In this document: in pieces, positions 15,329-23,724 of the stretch
Layout of the letters: each line of letters starts with the position of its first letter
Position numbering within the stretch: position 1 is the first letter of the stretch
From: Poriferisodalis sp964484385
GTDB taxonomy: Bacteria > Actinomycetota > Acidimicrobiia > Acidimicrobiales > Poriferisodalaceae
Assembly: GCA_964484385.1 (NCBI GenBank)
Contig: CAZAFV010000006.1
Span: 1 to 64,000, forward strand
Reading direction: 5' to 3'
Length of the DNA: 64,000 nt
Notes under the pieces: generated by a model
What the model was told of the DNA's origin: nothing
Database searches by the model: none
Seen by the model: the letters and a program-made list of their open reading frames with translations, nothing else
Position numbers and translations under genes: made by a program

Positions 15329-16345
15329 ATGAGTGAGACATGGCTGGACGGGGCGACAGTGCTCGTCACCGGCGCAACGGGCCGGATCGGCGGCCGGCTG
15401 GCCCCGCAGCTGCTCGCCCGAGGGGCCCGAGTGCGCACTGTCGTGCTGCCCGATGACCCTGGTGCCAGTGCGCTGCCCGCCGACATCGACGCGATCGAGG
15501 GCAGCCTCTCCGACGCTGCGGTCGTAGCCCAGGCCATCAACGGCGTCGATGCCGTCGTCCACCTCGCTGCAGTGATGGACTGGGACCCCACCGCCAACCC
15601 AGCGCTGTTCGAAGCCAACGTTCGAGCGACGTACCTGCTCCTCGATCAGCTCGCCCAGCACGCCCCTGGGCTGCAGCGCTTCGTGCTGGCGAGCAGCGAC
15701 GAGGTGTACTCGTCTCTCGAAGTCGTGGGACAGATCGTCGAAGACCTGCCGATCGTGCCGTACAGCTTCTACGGGCTGACCAAACAGCTCGACGAGGTGA
15801 TGGCCGGCTTCTACCACCGGGTTCACAACCTCCCCACTTGCGTTGCCCGCTTCTCGCTCACTGCCGAAGCCGAGGAGATCACCCGCCACGACGGCTGGTC
15901 GGGTCGGCTGTTCTTTGCGAGCGGCCTCCGAGCAATCCTCGATGCGATCGGCCGGCCGCAGGCTGTCGCTGCCATCGATGCTGCTGTCGACGATGCAGAG
16001 CACACACTGATCCTGGCCCGCGACACCGACGGCAATCCGTACCGGTTCCAGTTCTGCGACGCCCGCGATCTGGTGAGCGGATTGCTCTGCCTGCTGACTG
16101 CCCCGGGCGCTGTCGGCGAGACATGCAACCTGTCGGGCCCTGAGCCGTTCTCCTACGCCGACGTCGTGCCCCCCCTGTCCGAGACGATCGGCGTCCCCTA
16201 CGTCGACCTCCGCTTGGAAGGGGCGCGCATCGACCTCACCACCAGCACAGAACGAGCGCGCCAAGTTGCAGGGTTCGCACCCCAAATCGGGATTAGCGAG
16301 ATCCTCGAACAGATTGCCGGCGGCAACGAGCAGACGAAGATCTAG
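15329..16345 (+). CDS. NAD-dependent epimerase/dehydratase-family (extended SDR) protein
   Basis: The product is 338 aa. The nucleotide-binding motif is TGATGRIG at residues 15-22. VDAVVHLAAVMDWDP, LASSDEVYSS and the active-site YGLTK (Y-x-x-x-K) follow. The C-terminal part (CNLSGPEPFSYADVV) is typical of sugar-nucleotide or aldose-modifying extended SDRs. It is the third gene of the operon, between the ABC ATPase and the DapA-family gene, so it probably oxidises or epimerises the imported compound or a product of it. The substrate cannot be read from the sequence. Confidence 0.85.
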   Translation: MSETWLDGATVLVTGATGRIGGRLAPQLLARGARVRTVVLPDDPGASALPADIDAIEGSLSDAAVVAQAINGVDAVVHLAAVMDWDPTANPALFEANVRATYLLLDQLAQHAPGLQRFVLASSDEVYSSLEVVGQIVEDLPIVPYSFYGLTKQLDEVMAGFYHRVHNLPTCVARFSLTAEAEEITRHDGWSGRLFFASGLRAILDAIGRPQAVAAIDAAVDDAEHTLILARDTDGNPYRFQFCDARDLVSGLLCLLTAPGAVGETCNLSGPEPFSYADVVPPLSETIGVPYVDLRLEGARIDLTTSTERARQVAGFAPQIGISEILEQIAGGNEQTKI

Positions 16346-16369
16346 GCAGAGAGCGGACAAGAACAAGCG

Positions 16370-17308
16370 ATGGACCGAACCAGCCAGCTATTCGGGGTGC
16401 TTCCCGTAGTGCAGACACCCTTTGCCGACGACGGAACAATCGACGTCGGCGCTCTCGACCACGAGCTCCACTGGGTACTCGACCAGCACGCCGACGGGCT
16501 CACGACCGGCATGGTTAGCGAGATCCCGCGCCTCACATCAGAAGAGCGACGCCTCCTGGCCGAGCGCGTCTGCCTCGCCGCCAACTCCAGAGATCGGATG
16601 GCGATCATCGGCTGCGGCGCGGAGTCGCTTCGCAGTGCCATTGCCCACGCACGCCATGCCGAAGAGCACGGGGCAACCGGTGTGATGGTCAACTCGCCGC
16701 TCACCGTGGCGCTCGGTGATGATGAGCTCTACGGCTACTTCTCGAGGATCATCGAGGCCACGCAGTTGACAGTGGTAGTCCAGGACGCCAGCGGATACAT
16801 CGGCCGCCCGCTGAGCATCGACCTGCAGGCGAAGCTGTTCTCCGAGTACGGCGAACGCGTCGCCTTCAAGCCGGAGGCGCAACCCATCGGCCCAACGCTG
16901 TCGATGCTGCGTGACGCCACCGGCACCAGAGCAGCGATTCTCGAAGGATCAGGCGGCGCGGCCATCGTCGACAGCTACCGGCGCGGCATCGTCGGCACGA
17001 TGCCCGGAGCGGAGGTCTGCTGGGCAATCCGAGCACTTTGGGATGCTGTGTGCGTCGGCGACTGGACGCTGGCGTACCGCCTCAGCGGCCCGCTCAACAC
17101 CTTGGTCGCCATGCAGACGACCGTCGATGGCTACGTCGCCCTGGAGAAGTACATCCTATGGCGTCAGGGCGTCTTGCCGAAGAACACCCATCGTCCCCCG
17201 ACCGGCTACTCGGTTGATCCCGAAACCGCCGCGGAGGTAGATCGGCTGGTGAATCAGTTCGCCGACGCCCTCGGGCGAGACACGCTCAGTCAGCCCACAT
17301 CGAGCTGA
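16370..17308 (+). CDS. DapA/dihydrodipicolinate synthase-family aldolase or dehydratase
   Basis: The product is 312 aa, the usual length. Early motifs are GVLPVVQTPF and LTTGMVSEIPRLTSEER. The Schiff-base lysine is most likely Lys165 in VAFKPEAQP, at the expected distance from VVVQDASGYIG. The family's proton-relay Tyr (YNxP in true DapA) is replaced by a VQDASGY segment, so this is not lysine-pathway DapA. It more likely acts on a keto-acid from the imported compound. In the operon it sits between the epimerase and the alcohol dehydrogenase, a common order in sugar-acid catabolism. Confidence 0.85.
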   Translation: MDRTSQLFGVLPVVQTPFADDGTIDVGALDHELHWVLDQHADGLTTGMVSEIPRLTSEERRLLAERVCLAANSRDRMAIIGCGAESLRSAIAHARHAEEHGATGVMVNSPLTVALGDDELYGYFSRIIEATQLTVVVQDASGYIGRPLSIDLQAKLFSEYGERVAFKPEAQPIGPTLSMLRDATGTRAAILEGSGGAAIVDSYRRGIVGTMPGAEVCWAIRALWDAVCVGDWTLAYRLSGPLNTLVAMQTTVDGYVALEKYILWRQGVLPKNTHRPPTGYSVDPETAAEVDRLVNQFADALGRDTLSQPTSS

Positions 17309-17329
17309 ACGACTGGAGAGCCAGCGTCA

Positions 17330-18367
17330 ATGAACGACCAGATGCAGGCACTGGTGTACGAGGCACCCCGTGTCATGAACATGCGCACGCTCGACACGCC
17401 GGCCCCGGGGCCGCACGATGTGCTGATCGAGGTGGAGTACTCGGGCATCTGCGGGTCCGAGCTCAGCGGATTTGTGGGTGAGAGCAGCATTCGACGCCCG
17501 CCGCTCGTCTTCGGCCACGAGGTTTCGGGCACTGTCGTCGCGCTCGGCACGGCCGTCGCGGCAGGCGAGCTGCGAGAGGGCCAGTCGGTCACAGCAAATC
17601 CCCTGGTGAGTTGCGGCCACTGCGACTACTGCGCGCGCGGTCGGCACCAGCTCTGCGCAGAACGGCTGCTGCTAGGGGCCAGTCTCCCGGGCTCGAACGC
17701 TGAGTTCGTCCGGGTTCCCGCTCGCTCGGTCCACGTGCTGCCCGAAGGCATGGACATCGCTCGAGCAGCCACGGTGGAGCCCGTCGCGTTCGCGCTGCGC
17801 GCCGTCGAAGTAAGCGGGATTACTGCTGCGATGTCGGCTCTCGTCGTCGGCGCCGGGGCCATCGGGCTGTTCATTCTCCAGGTGCTCGCCGAATGCGGCG
17901 TAGAAACGCGGTTCGTCGTGGAGCGCAACGCCGACCGTCGGGCGCTGGCTGAAGCGATGGGGTGCACCGCAGTCGAGCCAAGCGACGCCGGGCTTGTCGA
18001 GGCCGTCCATGCCGTGACTGAAGGGACGGGCGTGAATGTGGCGTTCGACGCCGTCGGAGCGCCGAGCACCAGGCGTGACTGCCTGCTGGCGTTACGTCCG
18101 GGCGGCACCATGGTGCTCGCCGGCCTGCATTCTGACGAGACGTCGCTTCCGCTCAACGTCGCCGTCCGGTCGGAGCTGACCATCGCCGGAGCGTTCGCAT
18201 ACTCGCCAGCCCACTTTCGCCAAGGTCTTCGATGGCTGGCGGCCGAGCGCGTCGGCCTGCGCGAGGGCGTCGTGGTGGATGCGCTCTCCAGCGGGCAGTC
18301 GTGGTTCGAGAGACTGGTGAGCGGCGACCCCGCAGCGAAGGTGCTCTTGCGACCCGCGCTCAGCTGA
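17330..18367 (+). CDS. Zinc-binding alcohol/polyol dehydrogenase (MDR family)
   Basis: The product is 345 aa. The catalytic zinc motifs are GICGSEL and FGHEVSG. The structural zinc lobe is CGHCDYCARGRHQLC, and the Rossmann motif is VVGAGAIGLF. This is the threonine/sorbitol dehydrogenase-like MDR group; the partner is probably NAD(P). It is the last gene of the plus-strand operon. Its stop overlaps the stop of the convergent SDR gene by 8 bases (18360-18367), which leaves no room for an intergenic terminator between the two operons. Confidence 0.9.
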   Translation: MNDQMQALVYEAPRVMNMRTLDTPAPGPHDVLIEVEYSGICGSELSGFVGESSIRRPPLVFGHEVSGTVVALGTAVAAGELREGQSVTANPLVSCGHCDYCARGRHQLCAERLLLGASLPGSNAEFVRVPARSVHVLPEGMDIARAATVEPVAFALRAVEVSGITAAMSALVVGAGAIGLFILQVLAECGVETRFVVERNADRRALAEAMGCTAVEPSDAGLVEAVHAVTEGTGVNVAFDAVGAPSTRRDCLLALRPGGTMVLAGLHSDETSLPLNVAVRSELTIAGAFAYSPAHFRQGLRWLAAERVGLREGVVVDALSSGQSWFERLVSGDPAAKVLLRPALS

Positions 18368-19121
18368 ACTCGGACTCATCCGCGAGCAGCACCGCCGTCC
18401 AGCCACCGTCGACCAACAGCGTCGTCCCGGTGATGAACGACGCTCGCTCCGATGTGACAAAGGCAACCGCATCGGCGATCTCGTCTGGGTCGCCGATCCG
18501 GCGCAGCGGGCTGGATTCGGACAACCGGGCCAAGGAGGCCTGTGGGTCAGGAGAGGCTTCGAGCGACGAGATGAGGGCTGGAGTGCGGATGGCACCCGGC
18601 GCAATGGCAACCGCACGGATGCCGTGCGCTCCGTAGGAGACGGCAATGCTCCGTGTCAACGCCTCGGCTGCCGCTTTGGTCATCTCGTACACCGGGTAGT
18701 GCACCGCCGAGTGCGATGCGTGAACAGAGGAGATCTGCACCACGACGCCCGGTATCCCGTCGGCACGGAACCTGGCGACGGCCTCGGCCGCGCCGAGCAG
18801 CGCTCCGACCTGGTTGACCTCGATCGTCCTGCGAGCCGACCGTTCGTCGAAGGCGTGAAGCTCGTGCTGCGTCGTGATCCCGGCGACCGACACCCACGCC
18901 TGCAGTGCGCCGATCTCGGCTGCCGCGCTGCCAGCACGGACATGGGTGGAGCGATCGACGACGTCGCCGAGAACCGTGGCACATCTCGGCTCGTTGTCGA
19001 ACTTCGTCAGGCCGTCGGCCTCATGGTCCACCGCGACCACTGCCCACCCGTCGGCCAGCAGCCGCAGGGCGACTGCCTCGCCGATACCCGACCCGGCGCC
19101 GGTGACGACCGCACAGTTCAT
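18360..19121 (-). CDS. Classical short-chain dehydrogenase/reductase
   Basis: The product is 253 aa, the usual length. It has TGAGSGIG at residues 7-14, the NAG-like position as VSVAGITT, a catalytic Ser in VVQISSVHAS, YEMTK as the Y-x-x-x-K pair, and the C-terminal FITGTTLLVDGG. Its ATG overlaps the stop of the hydrolase gene upstream (ATGA at 19118-19121), so the two are translationally coupled. It is part of the minus-strand arm of the IclR regulon. The substrate is probably an alcohol or sugar-derived intermediate. Confidence 0.9.
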   Translation of the reverse strand: MNCAVVTGAGSGIGEAVALRLLADGWAVVAVDHEADGLTKFDNEPRCATVLGDVVDRSTHVRAGSAAAEIGALQAWVSVAGITTQHELHAFDERSARRTIEVNQVGALLGAAEAVARFRADGIPGVVVQISSVHASHSAVHYPVYEMTKAAAEALTRSIAVSYGAHGIRAVAIAPGAIRTPALISSLEASPDPQASLARLSESSPLRRIGDPDEIADAVAFVTSERASFITGTTLLVDGGWTAVLLADESEFS

Positions 19122-20515
19122 CGGCGCACAAGCTCGCCGATGGCAACGTCGACCGCATCGATCACCGTCTCGAGCGCGTCGACGTCGAGCAAGGTCTGCC
19201 AGACCTGGTACGGCAGTCGGTCGTACGCCGATCGTTCCGGCAGGTACATGAACCCAGGGCCGTTCGTGCAGTTGGCCACCAAGATGCAGCGATCAGGGTG
19301 CCGGCGGCGCAACTCGGTCTGCATGACCGAATACGCCTCACCGGGATGGGCGACGATGACCGCATCACCGATCTCGAGGATCCACACCGGATGCCGTGCC
19401 TCGCCGCCTTCGATGTAGCCCTTCCGGAGCTCCATAGCGCGCTCGACGCGTTCTCGCGCAGGAGTCTCGCCGAGGTGCTTCCAGCGATCCGCCAATTCCT
19501 GCGGCGACAGCAGCGGCTGCAGCGGCACGGGCACCCAGATGACATGTGCGCTGAGCGCTCTGGACGCATCGGTCGGCACCTGTTCCCAGATCCCGAGGCT
19601 GGCGCCAGACTCGACGACGCCGGCAAAACGCAGGGCCCGGCCGGGGCGGGGCATCGCCTCCAGCGTCGACAAGGTCGCGTGGCCCAGAACCCGCCCGTTG
19701 CGTTCGACCACCTCAATGTCGCCCGTGTACTGGTCGCGCGGCGCGAGATCACCCGATGCGCCTTGAAGAAAGAGACACGGAGACGAAGTCGCAGCTTCCA
19801 CGAGCTCGCGTGCTGGCCCGACATAGTCGGGCGACAACAGCGGGTTCTGCCAAGCGAGCGTGGTCGGGTGGCAGGCGTAGTTGACGACCGTGGCGACCGT
19901 TGACTCAGAGTCGCTGATGCGCCCCACCACGAGAGTGTCGTCGGCGGTCACGTCGGGGTTGAAGCCGACTACATCGGCGTCGCCGCAAGGCAGATCGCGC
20001 ACGGTGGCAAGGGCGCATGCCCCCGTTGCCCAGGTGATGTGGCAGGGCCGGGCAGCATCCCGGGCGTCGAGGCACGCAGCGGCGATGGTGTCGGACACGC
20101 TACGCAGGTAGCGGTCTACGAGCGCGCCCCCGGGCTCCAGATGCTGCGATCGGGTGGTGCACGGACCCGCGTGGGTGTGAACAAGGTGCAACAGGAGCCG
20201 CGACTCCCCGATGCCCAAGGCGTCGAGGACCGGCGCCCGCACTGACTGCTCGTCGTCGACATTGCGCCACCAGCCGAGGTCGGCACTGACCACGTAGTGC
20301 ATCAGGCCCGAGTCGTCCCCCAGCGCCAGAGCCGTGACCGTGAGCGGCTGATGGATGCCGGCGGCTACCTCGTGCCGTCCGTGAGCCCCCCAATTGGCGG
20401 TGCGAATGCCCACCGGGGGCGTGATGTCATGCTGGCTGGCCCCGGCGATCAGGTCTGCGGAGAGGGGCTGCCACTCAGGCGTCGCCGGAGTCATGAGTCG
20501 CATGCTCGCTGCCAT
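19118..20515 (-). CDS. Neutral/alkaline ceramidase-family hydrolase
   Basis: The product is 465 aa from the ATG at 20515; ATGs at 20503 and 20494 are alternatives. The family marks are AGASQHDITPPVGI near the N-terminus, HLVHTHAGP, VVNYACHPTTLA, SPDYVGPARELVE and FLQGASGDLAPRDQY. These are the zinc-ligand and oxyanion regions of neutral ceramidases. No signal peptide is visible, so it is probably cytoplasmic, unlike secreted ceramidases. The beta-sandwich C-terminal domain of true ceramidases appears short. In this cluster it may hydrolyse an amide or ester of the imported compound. An IclR-type site lies 6 bp before the start. Confidence 0.8.
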   Translation of the reverse strand: MAASMRLMTPATPEWQPLSADLIAGASQHDITPPVGIRTANWGAHGRHEVAAGIHQPLTVTALALGDDSGLMHYVVSADLGWWRNVDDEQSVRAPVLDALGIGESRLLLHLVHTHAGPCTTRSQHLEPGGALVDRYLRSVSDTIAAACLDARDAARPCHITWATGACALATVRDLPCGDADVVGFNPDVTADDTLVVGRISDSESTVATVVNYACHPTTLAWQNPLLSPDYVGPARELVEAATSSPCLFLQGASGDLAPRDQYTGDIEVVERNGRVLGHATLSTLEAMPRPGRALRFAGVVESGASLGIWEQVPTDASRALSAHVIWVPVPLQPLLSPQELADRWKHLGETPARERVERAMELRKGYIEGGEARHPVWILEIGDAVIVAHPGEAYSVMQTELRRRHPDRCILVANCTNGPGFMYLPERSAYDRLPYQVWQTLLDVDALETVIDAVDVAIGELVRR

Positions 20516-20520
20516 CTTCG

Positions 20521-20537
20521 ATTCGGAGATGCCAAAC
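20521..20537 (-). promoter_or_regulatory. IclR-type operator of the hydrolase-SDR operon
   Basis: ATTCGGAGATGCCAAAC (plus strand) matches the site at 21399-21415 at 12 of 17 bases. On the minus strand it is directly preceded by TACTGT, a possible -10 that overlaps the operator, as in the other promoters of the cluster. The start codon at 20515 is very close, which favours one of the internal ATGs. Confidence 0.5.
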
Positions 20538-20581
20538 AGTACTTGCCTGATGCGAACATCGACAGCCGCACCCGGGGGCGA

Positions 20582-21373
20582 TCATCCCAATGCTCTTCCC
20601 CGGGCCATCTCGGCGATGTCCGCCGCGGCCGCTCGCACCTCACGCCCGACGCGGCGCGGCTGGCGCAACAACGGATCCGCCTTGAGCCCGGTGACGCTCA
20701 CCGCAGCCACGGCACCTCCCGGAAGGTCGGTGAGGGGCGCGGCGACGCAGAGCACACCCTCGACATCCTCTTCGTCGTCGAGACAGAATCCCTCGGCTCT
20801 CGCGCGCTCGAGTGCCGTCAGCAACGCGCCGACTTCGGTGATCGTGTTCGGCGTCTTGCGGGGCATGCCGATGCGGTCGACGATCGAGCGGACTTCCGCC
20901 TCAGGCATGGTCGAGAGCATTGCCTTGCCCACCCCGCTGCTGTGGGGCCACTCCTGCCGGCCCATTCCCAGGTCGAGTCGAACCGCAGTACGGGCGTCAA
21001 CGCGCCCCACCACTACCGCCCAGCCGTCGTCGAGCACCGCCACCCGCGACGTCAAGCCCGTTTTGCCGGTGAGCTCTCGCAGCCTCGGTCGTGCGAGATC
21101 TGCGATGGAGTTCTGCGCAGAGGCTCGCTGACCGAGCCGGATGAGCGCCAGTCCCAAGGAATACTTGCGAGTCTGACCTTCGCCCTGATCGCTCACCAGA
21201 CCGAAGCTTCTCAGCGTGTACAGCGTGGCGAATGCGGCGCTCTTGGAGATGCCGATGAGCTGGGAGACCTCGGTGACGGTCAGGCCGTCCTCGTGTGCGT
21301 CTTCGAGCGCTTCCAGTATCGCGATAGCGCGCACGACGCTCTTGACTTCGTACCGGCTGTCGAGTTCGACCAT
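20582..21373 (-). CDS. IclR-family transcriptional regulator
   Basis: The product is 263 aa. The N-terminal winged helix is at about residues 9-70 (SVVRAIAILEALED, LTVTEVSQLIGISKSAAFAT, LRSFGLVSDQG). The effector domain follows, with SSGVGKAMLSTMPE and the GFCLDDEEDVEGVLCVAAPL loop typical of the ligand pocket. It lies between the hydrolase-SDR operon and the divergent binding-protein gene, at the centre of the catabolic regulon. A perfect 17-bp palindrome lies 26 bp before its ATG, so it is probably autoregulated. The inducer is presumably the imported compound or a metabolite. Confidence 0.92.
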   Translation of the reverse strand: MVELDSRYEVKSVVRAIAILEALEDAHEDGLTVTEVSQLIGISKSAAFATLYTLRSFGLVSDQGEGQTRKYSLGLALIRLGQRASAQNSIADLARPRLRELTGKTGLTSRVAVLDDGWAVVVGRVDARTAVRLDLGMGRQEWPHSSGVGKAMLSTMPEAEVRSIVDRIGMPRKTPNTITEVGALLTALERARAEGFCLDDEEDVEGVLCVAAPLTDLPGGAVAAVSVTGLKADPLLRQPRRVGREVRAAAADIAEMARGRALG

Positions 21374-21398
21374 CCGTTGCCACCCCGATCACTCAACA

Positions 21399-21415
21399 GT
21401 TCGGCATTGCCGAAC
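21399..21415 (-). promoter_or_regulatory. Perfect 17-bp palindrome, IclR autoregulatory operator
   Basis: GTTCGGCA-T-TGCCGAAC is a perfect palindrome with a single central base. On the minus strand TAGCGT, a -10-like hexamer, overlaps its edge. The divergent binding-protein promoter starts about 45 bp further on. Confidence 0.65.
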
Positions 21416-21460
21416 ACGCTATCCCCCGTGTACACGCAGCAGCGCTCGCGCAGCGCGGAC

Positions 21461-21505
21461 TATAGTGAGTTCTGTATCAGAAATCACTGTTCGTGATTAC
21501 CGAAC
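21461..21505 (+). promoter_or_regulatory. Promoter and double operator of the binding-protein gene
   Basis: TATAGT at 21461-21466 is a good -10; the -35 is poor, as expected of an activated or weak promoter. GTTCTGTATCAGAAATC at 21469-21485 and GTTCGTGATTACCGAAC at 21489-21505 follow, 20 bp apart start to start, the same spacing as before the permease gene. The second site ends six bases before the GGAGG-like ribosome binding site. Confidence 0.6.
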
Positions 21506-21521
21506 AGGGAGGGAGAGATCG

Positions 21522-22709
21522 ATGTTCAACAAACGATGGACGCGGATATGTCTGTCGCTTCTCGCCGTCATGCTGCTCGCCGCCGCGTGCGGATCTGACG
21601 ACGGCGACGACGCACAGCCGGAGCCCACAGCTGCGACCGAACCTGCAGCAGCAGATCAAGAGCCATCGGACGATGGCGACATGAACGACGACATGGGCGA
21701 CGACATGGCCGAGCCCGAGATCCTGTGGACGGTGCCGGCCAACGGCAACAGCGACGAGTGGGTGATCTGGGACTCGAACGACTGCGCCTACGTGACGGTC
21801 GACGAACACCCCGACATCTGGGAGCCCGAGGCGATCTCGTCGCACGGCGAACTCGTGGTCGGCTGGGGCGCGCAGGACACCATTAACGAAGTCAACATCT
21901 CAATGAACGCGAGCATGGACGAAGCTGCTGCACGAGCTGAAGTGGAGCTGGCCTCGGTCGACTACCAGTTCCCGAGCACCGCTGAACCCATCTCTGCAGC
22001 GCAGTCGATCGTCGTGCGCGAGCCCAGCGTGGTGGTCAGCAACAACCAGCTCGACGACGTGCTCGAGAGCGTCAACGAGATCTTCTTTGAAGCGTGCATT
22101 CCGGTCGTGCAGGTGGTGACCCAGTCTCCTGGCACCGTGCTGTTCGGCCCGAGCAACGCCGGCATGGGCGATCTGCAGGGTGAGCGCCTGGTGGCCTTCG
22201 CCAACGCACAGGGCTGGACGGCCGACAACACGATGCTGTTCGTCACGTTCTTCTCCCCCGCGGGCCCCGAAGTGGCGCTCCGGGCCTCGGTGTGCGCGGA
22301 TGTCGTGCGTGAGGCCTTCCCGGGCATCTCCGAGGTCGAGCACGACACCACCAGCACAACGTCGCTCGAGCTCCAGAACGCCTTCACCGACATGCTGACT
22401 GCGAATCCCGATGCTGAGAACATCCTCAGTTGCACTGTCGCCGATCTGTGGGCACTTGCGAACGCCGAGGCGCTGAAGGTTGCCGACCGTCATACGAACG
22501 CTGCGGTGACTGGCGTGAATGGCGGCTCTGCGGTGCTCGACGCGATCATCGAGGGCGACACTGCCCTGGTCGGCTCGGTCGACCTCGGGGCGGCGCAATG
22601 GGGCGAGTACTGGATTCCGCTGGCGCAGGACATTGCGGCCGGCATTCCGGTGCCGACCGAAGTGTTCGCTCCGATCGTGATGCTGCCAGTCGAGCTGCCA
22701 GCGTCGTAA
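21522..22709 (+). CDS. Sugar-type ABC transporter substrate-binding lipoprotein
   Basis: The product is 395 aa from the ATG at 21522 with GGGAGGGAG before it. A lipoprotein signal peptide is clear: basic start, hydrophobic core LSLLAVMLLAA, lipobox AAAC with Cys about residue 23. An Asp/Glu-rich linker with DDGDMNDDMGDDMAE follows, then a periplasmic-binding-protein type I domain (FGPSNAGMGDLQGERLVAFA, then ILSCTVADLWALANAEALK). It has no permease or ATPase next to it. Shared operators link it to the permease/ATPase pair 7 kb away, which lacks a binding protein. The acidic linker would hold the domain away from the membrane. Confidence 0.88.
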   Translation: MFNKRWTRICLSLLAVMLLAAACGSDDGDDAQPEPTAATEPAAADQEPSDDGDMNDDMGDDMAEPEILWTVPANGNSDEWVIWDSNDCAYVTVDEHPDIWEPEAISSHGELVVGWGAQDTINEVNISMNASMDEAAARAEVELASVDYQFPSTAEPISAAQSIVVREPSVVVSNNQLDDVLESVNEIFFEACIPVVQVVTQSPGTVLFGPSNAGMGDLQGERLVAFANAQGWTADNTMLFVTFFSPAGPEVALRASVCADVVREAFPGISEVEHDTTSTTSLELQNAFTDMLTANPDAENILSCTVADLWALANAEALKVADRHTNAAVTGVNGGSAVLDAIIEGDTALVGSVDLGAAQWGEYWIPLAQDIAAGIPVPTEVFAPIVMLPVELPAS

Positions 22710-22727
22710 CCGCTCCCTCCGAGAGAG

Positions 22728-22777
22728 GATCGGACCCGTCTCGCCTTCCTCCCGCGAGACGGGTCCGATCTTCATTT
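22728..22777 (+). terminator. Strong intrinsic terminator of the binding-protein gene
   Basis: GATCGGACCCGTCTCG at 22728-22743 pairs perfectly with CGAGACGGGTCCGATC at 22755-22770 around an 11-base loop, and TTCATTT follows. Sixteen perfect base pairs make this the strongest hairpin in the window. Confidence 0.85.
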
Positions 22778-22923
22778 CTGCTGCAGGCTGTCGCCCGTGG
22801 CCGGGCCGGGGCAAGCACCGAGCCCGTGGTTCCCTGAACCTTGTCAGGGTCCGCAACCGCTGGGCGCAGTGACACCCCGGGTCCGGCAACTCAGGGCCAG
22901 CAGTACATTTCGAGGGAGTCCCC

Positions 22924-22996
22924 GCCCTCGTAGCTCAGGGGATAGAGCGTCGGTTTCCTAAACCGTGCGTCGCAGGTTCGAATCCTGCCGAGGGCG
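22924..22996 (+). tRNA. tRNA-Arg (anticodon CCU)
   Basis: A 73-base cloverleaf. Acceptor GCCCTCG pairs with CGAGGGC. The D-arm is TAGCTCAGGGGATAGAGC. The anticodon loop is TTCCTAA with CCT as anticodon on a 4-5 bp stem, and the T-arm is GCAGG-TTCGAAT-CCTGC. The discriminator base is G at 22996. CCA is not encoded (GCA follows). It reads AGG codons. tRNA genes of this kind are common integration sites, but no integrase is seen nearby. Confidence 0.95.
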
Positions 22997-23010
22997 CATG
23001 GACGGCCGGT

Positions 23011-23724
23011 TCAGGCGAGAAGCGTGTTCAGGGTCGAGGTGAGCACAGCCTTGGTCTCGGCGGCGGACAGGCCGCGGTGGCGGCGGAGGTAGTCGATCGA
23101 GTCCAGCTGGGTCAGCAGGTCGCCTGCGGTGAGCATTGTGTCGCCGTCTGCGGCCGTGCCTGACGTCGGCGTATCGGTCTCAGGCCGAGGCGAGCGCGAT
23201 GCCGACTCGGGGGCGTCGGTCCCCGAGTCAGGCGTGCGGGCTTCGAGTTCGGGGGCGAACTGGAGCTTGAACTGCTGACGCATTTCGTGGCGGGTCGTGG
23301 CGAGCTGCTCGCTGATGCGGGGCAGCCGGTGGGCATGCGCCAGGGTCGCCCGGTATTCCGGGCCGACCGAGTCGTACAAGCGCAGGCGCATCGCCACGAA
23401 GTCATCGATGCGGCCCTCCAGCGGGCCCTGGCCGATGGCGTGCAGGCGTGTGAGGGGAGCGGTGCGCTCACGGTTGCGCCTGATCGTGGATTCGAGCAGC
23501 TCGCCCGGATCGGCGAAGTACCGGTACAGCGAGCGCAACGACAGTCCTGATCGGGCCGCCGCTTGCTCCATGGTCGGGAACAGCGACTCCTCGGCGAACA
23601 TCTCGAGCACCACGTCGAGCACCGCATTGATGTTCCGCTCCCGCCGAGCCACCCGTCCGTCGGCCGGCGTCGCATCATCAGGCGGAGGGCCAGCCTCCAC
23701 ACCCGGTGGCACCCGGTGAGTCAT
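23011..23724 (-). CDS. TetR-family transcriptional regulator
   Basis: The product is 237 aa from the ATG at 23724, which overlaps the stop of the sulfatase gene (ATGA). The frame stays open upstream, but that part is antisense to the DJ-1 coding sequence. The HTH is at about residues 30-75 (NINAVLDVVLEMFAEE, then ARSGLSLRSLYRYFADPGEL). The C-terminal domain is variable, with a Ser/Thr/Pro-rich insertion (TPDSGTDAPESASRSPRPET) near residues 165-190. It is the last gene of the SRPBCC-sulfatase-TetR operon and probably controls it, possibly together with the divergent oxidoreductase gene. Confidence 0.88.
   Translation of the reverse strand: MTHRVPPGVEAGPPPDDATPADGRVARRERNINAVLDVVLEMFAEESLFPTMEQAAARSGLSLRSLYRYFADPGELLESTIRRNRERTAPLTRLHAIGQGPLEGRIDDFVAMRLRLYDSVGPEYRATLAHAHRLPRISEQLATTRHEMRQQFKLQFAPELEARTPDSGTDAPESASRSPRPETDTPTSGTAADGDTMLTAGDLLTQLDSIDYLRRHRGLSAAETKAVLTSTLNTLLA

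Noticed and set aside
13488..17308. Assignment of the DapA-family gene as lysine-pathway dapA
   Set aside because: The YNxP tyrosine region is replaced and the gene sits in a catabolic importer operon.
22924..22996. tRNA gene as an integration site of a mobile element
   Set aside because: No integrase, excisionase or duplicated tRNA 3' end was seen in the flanking sequence.
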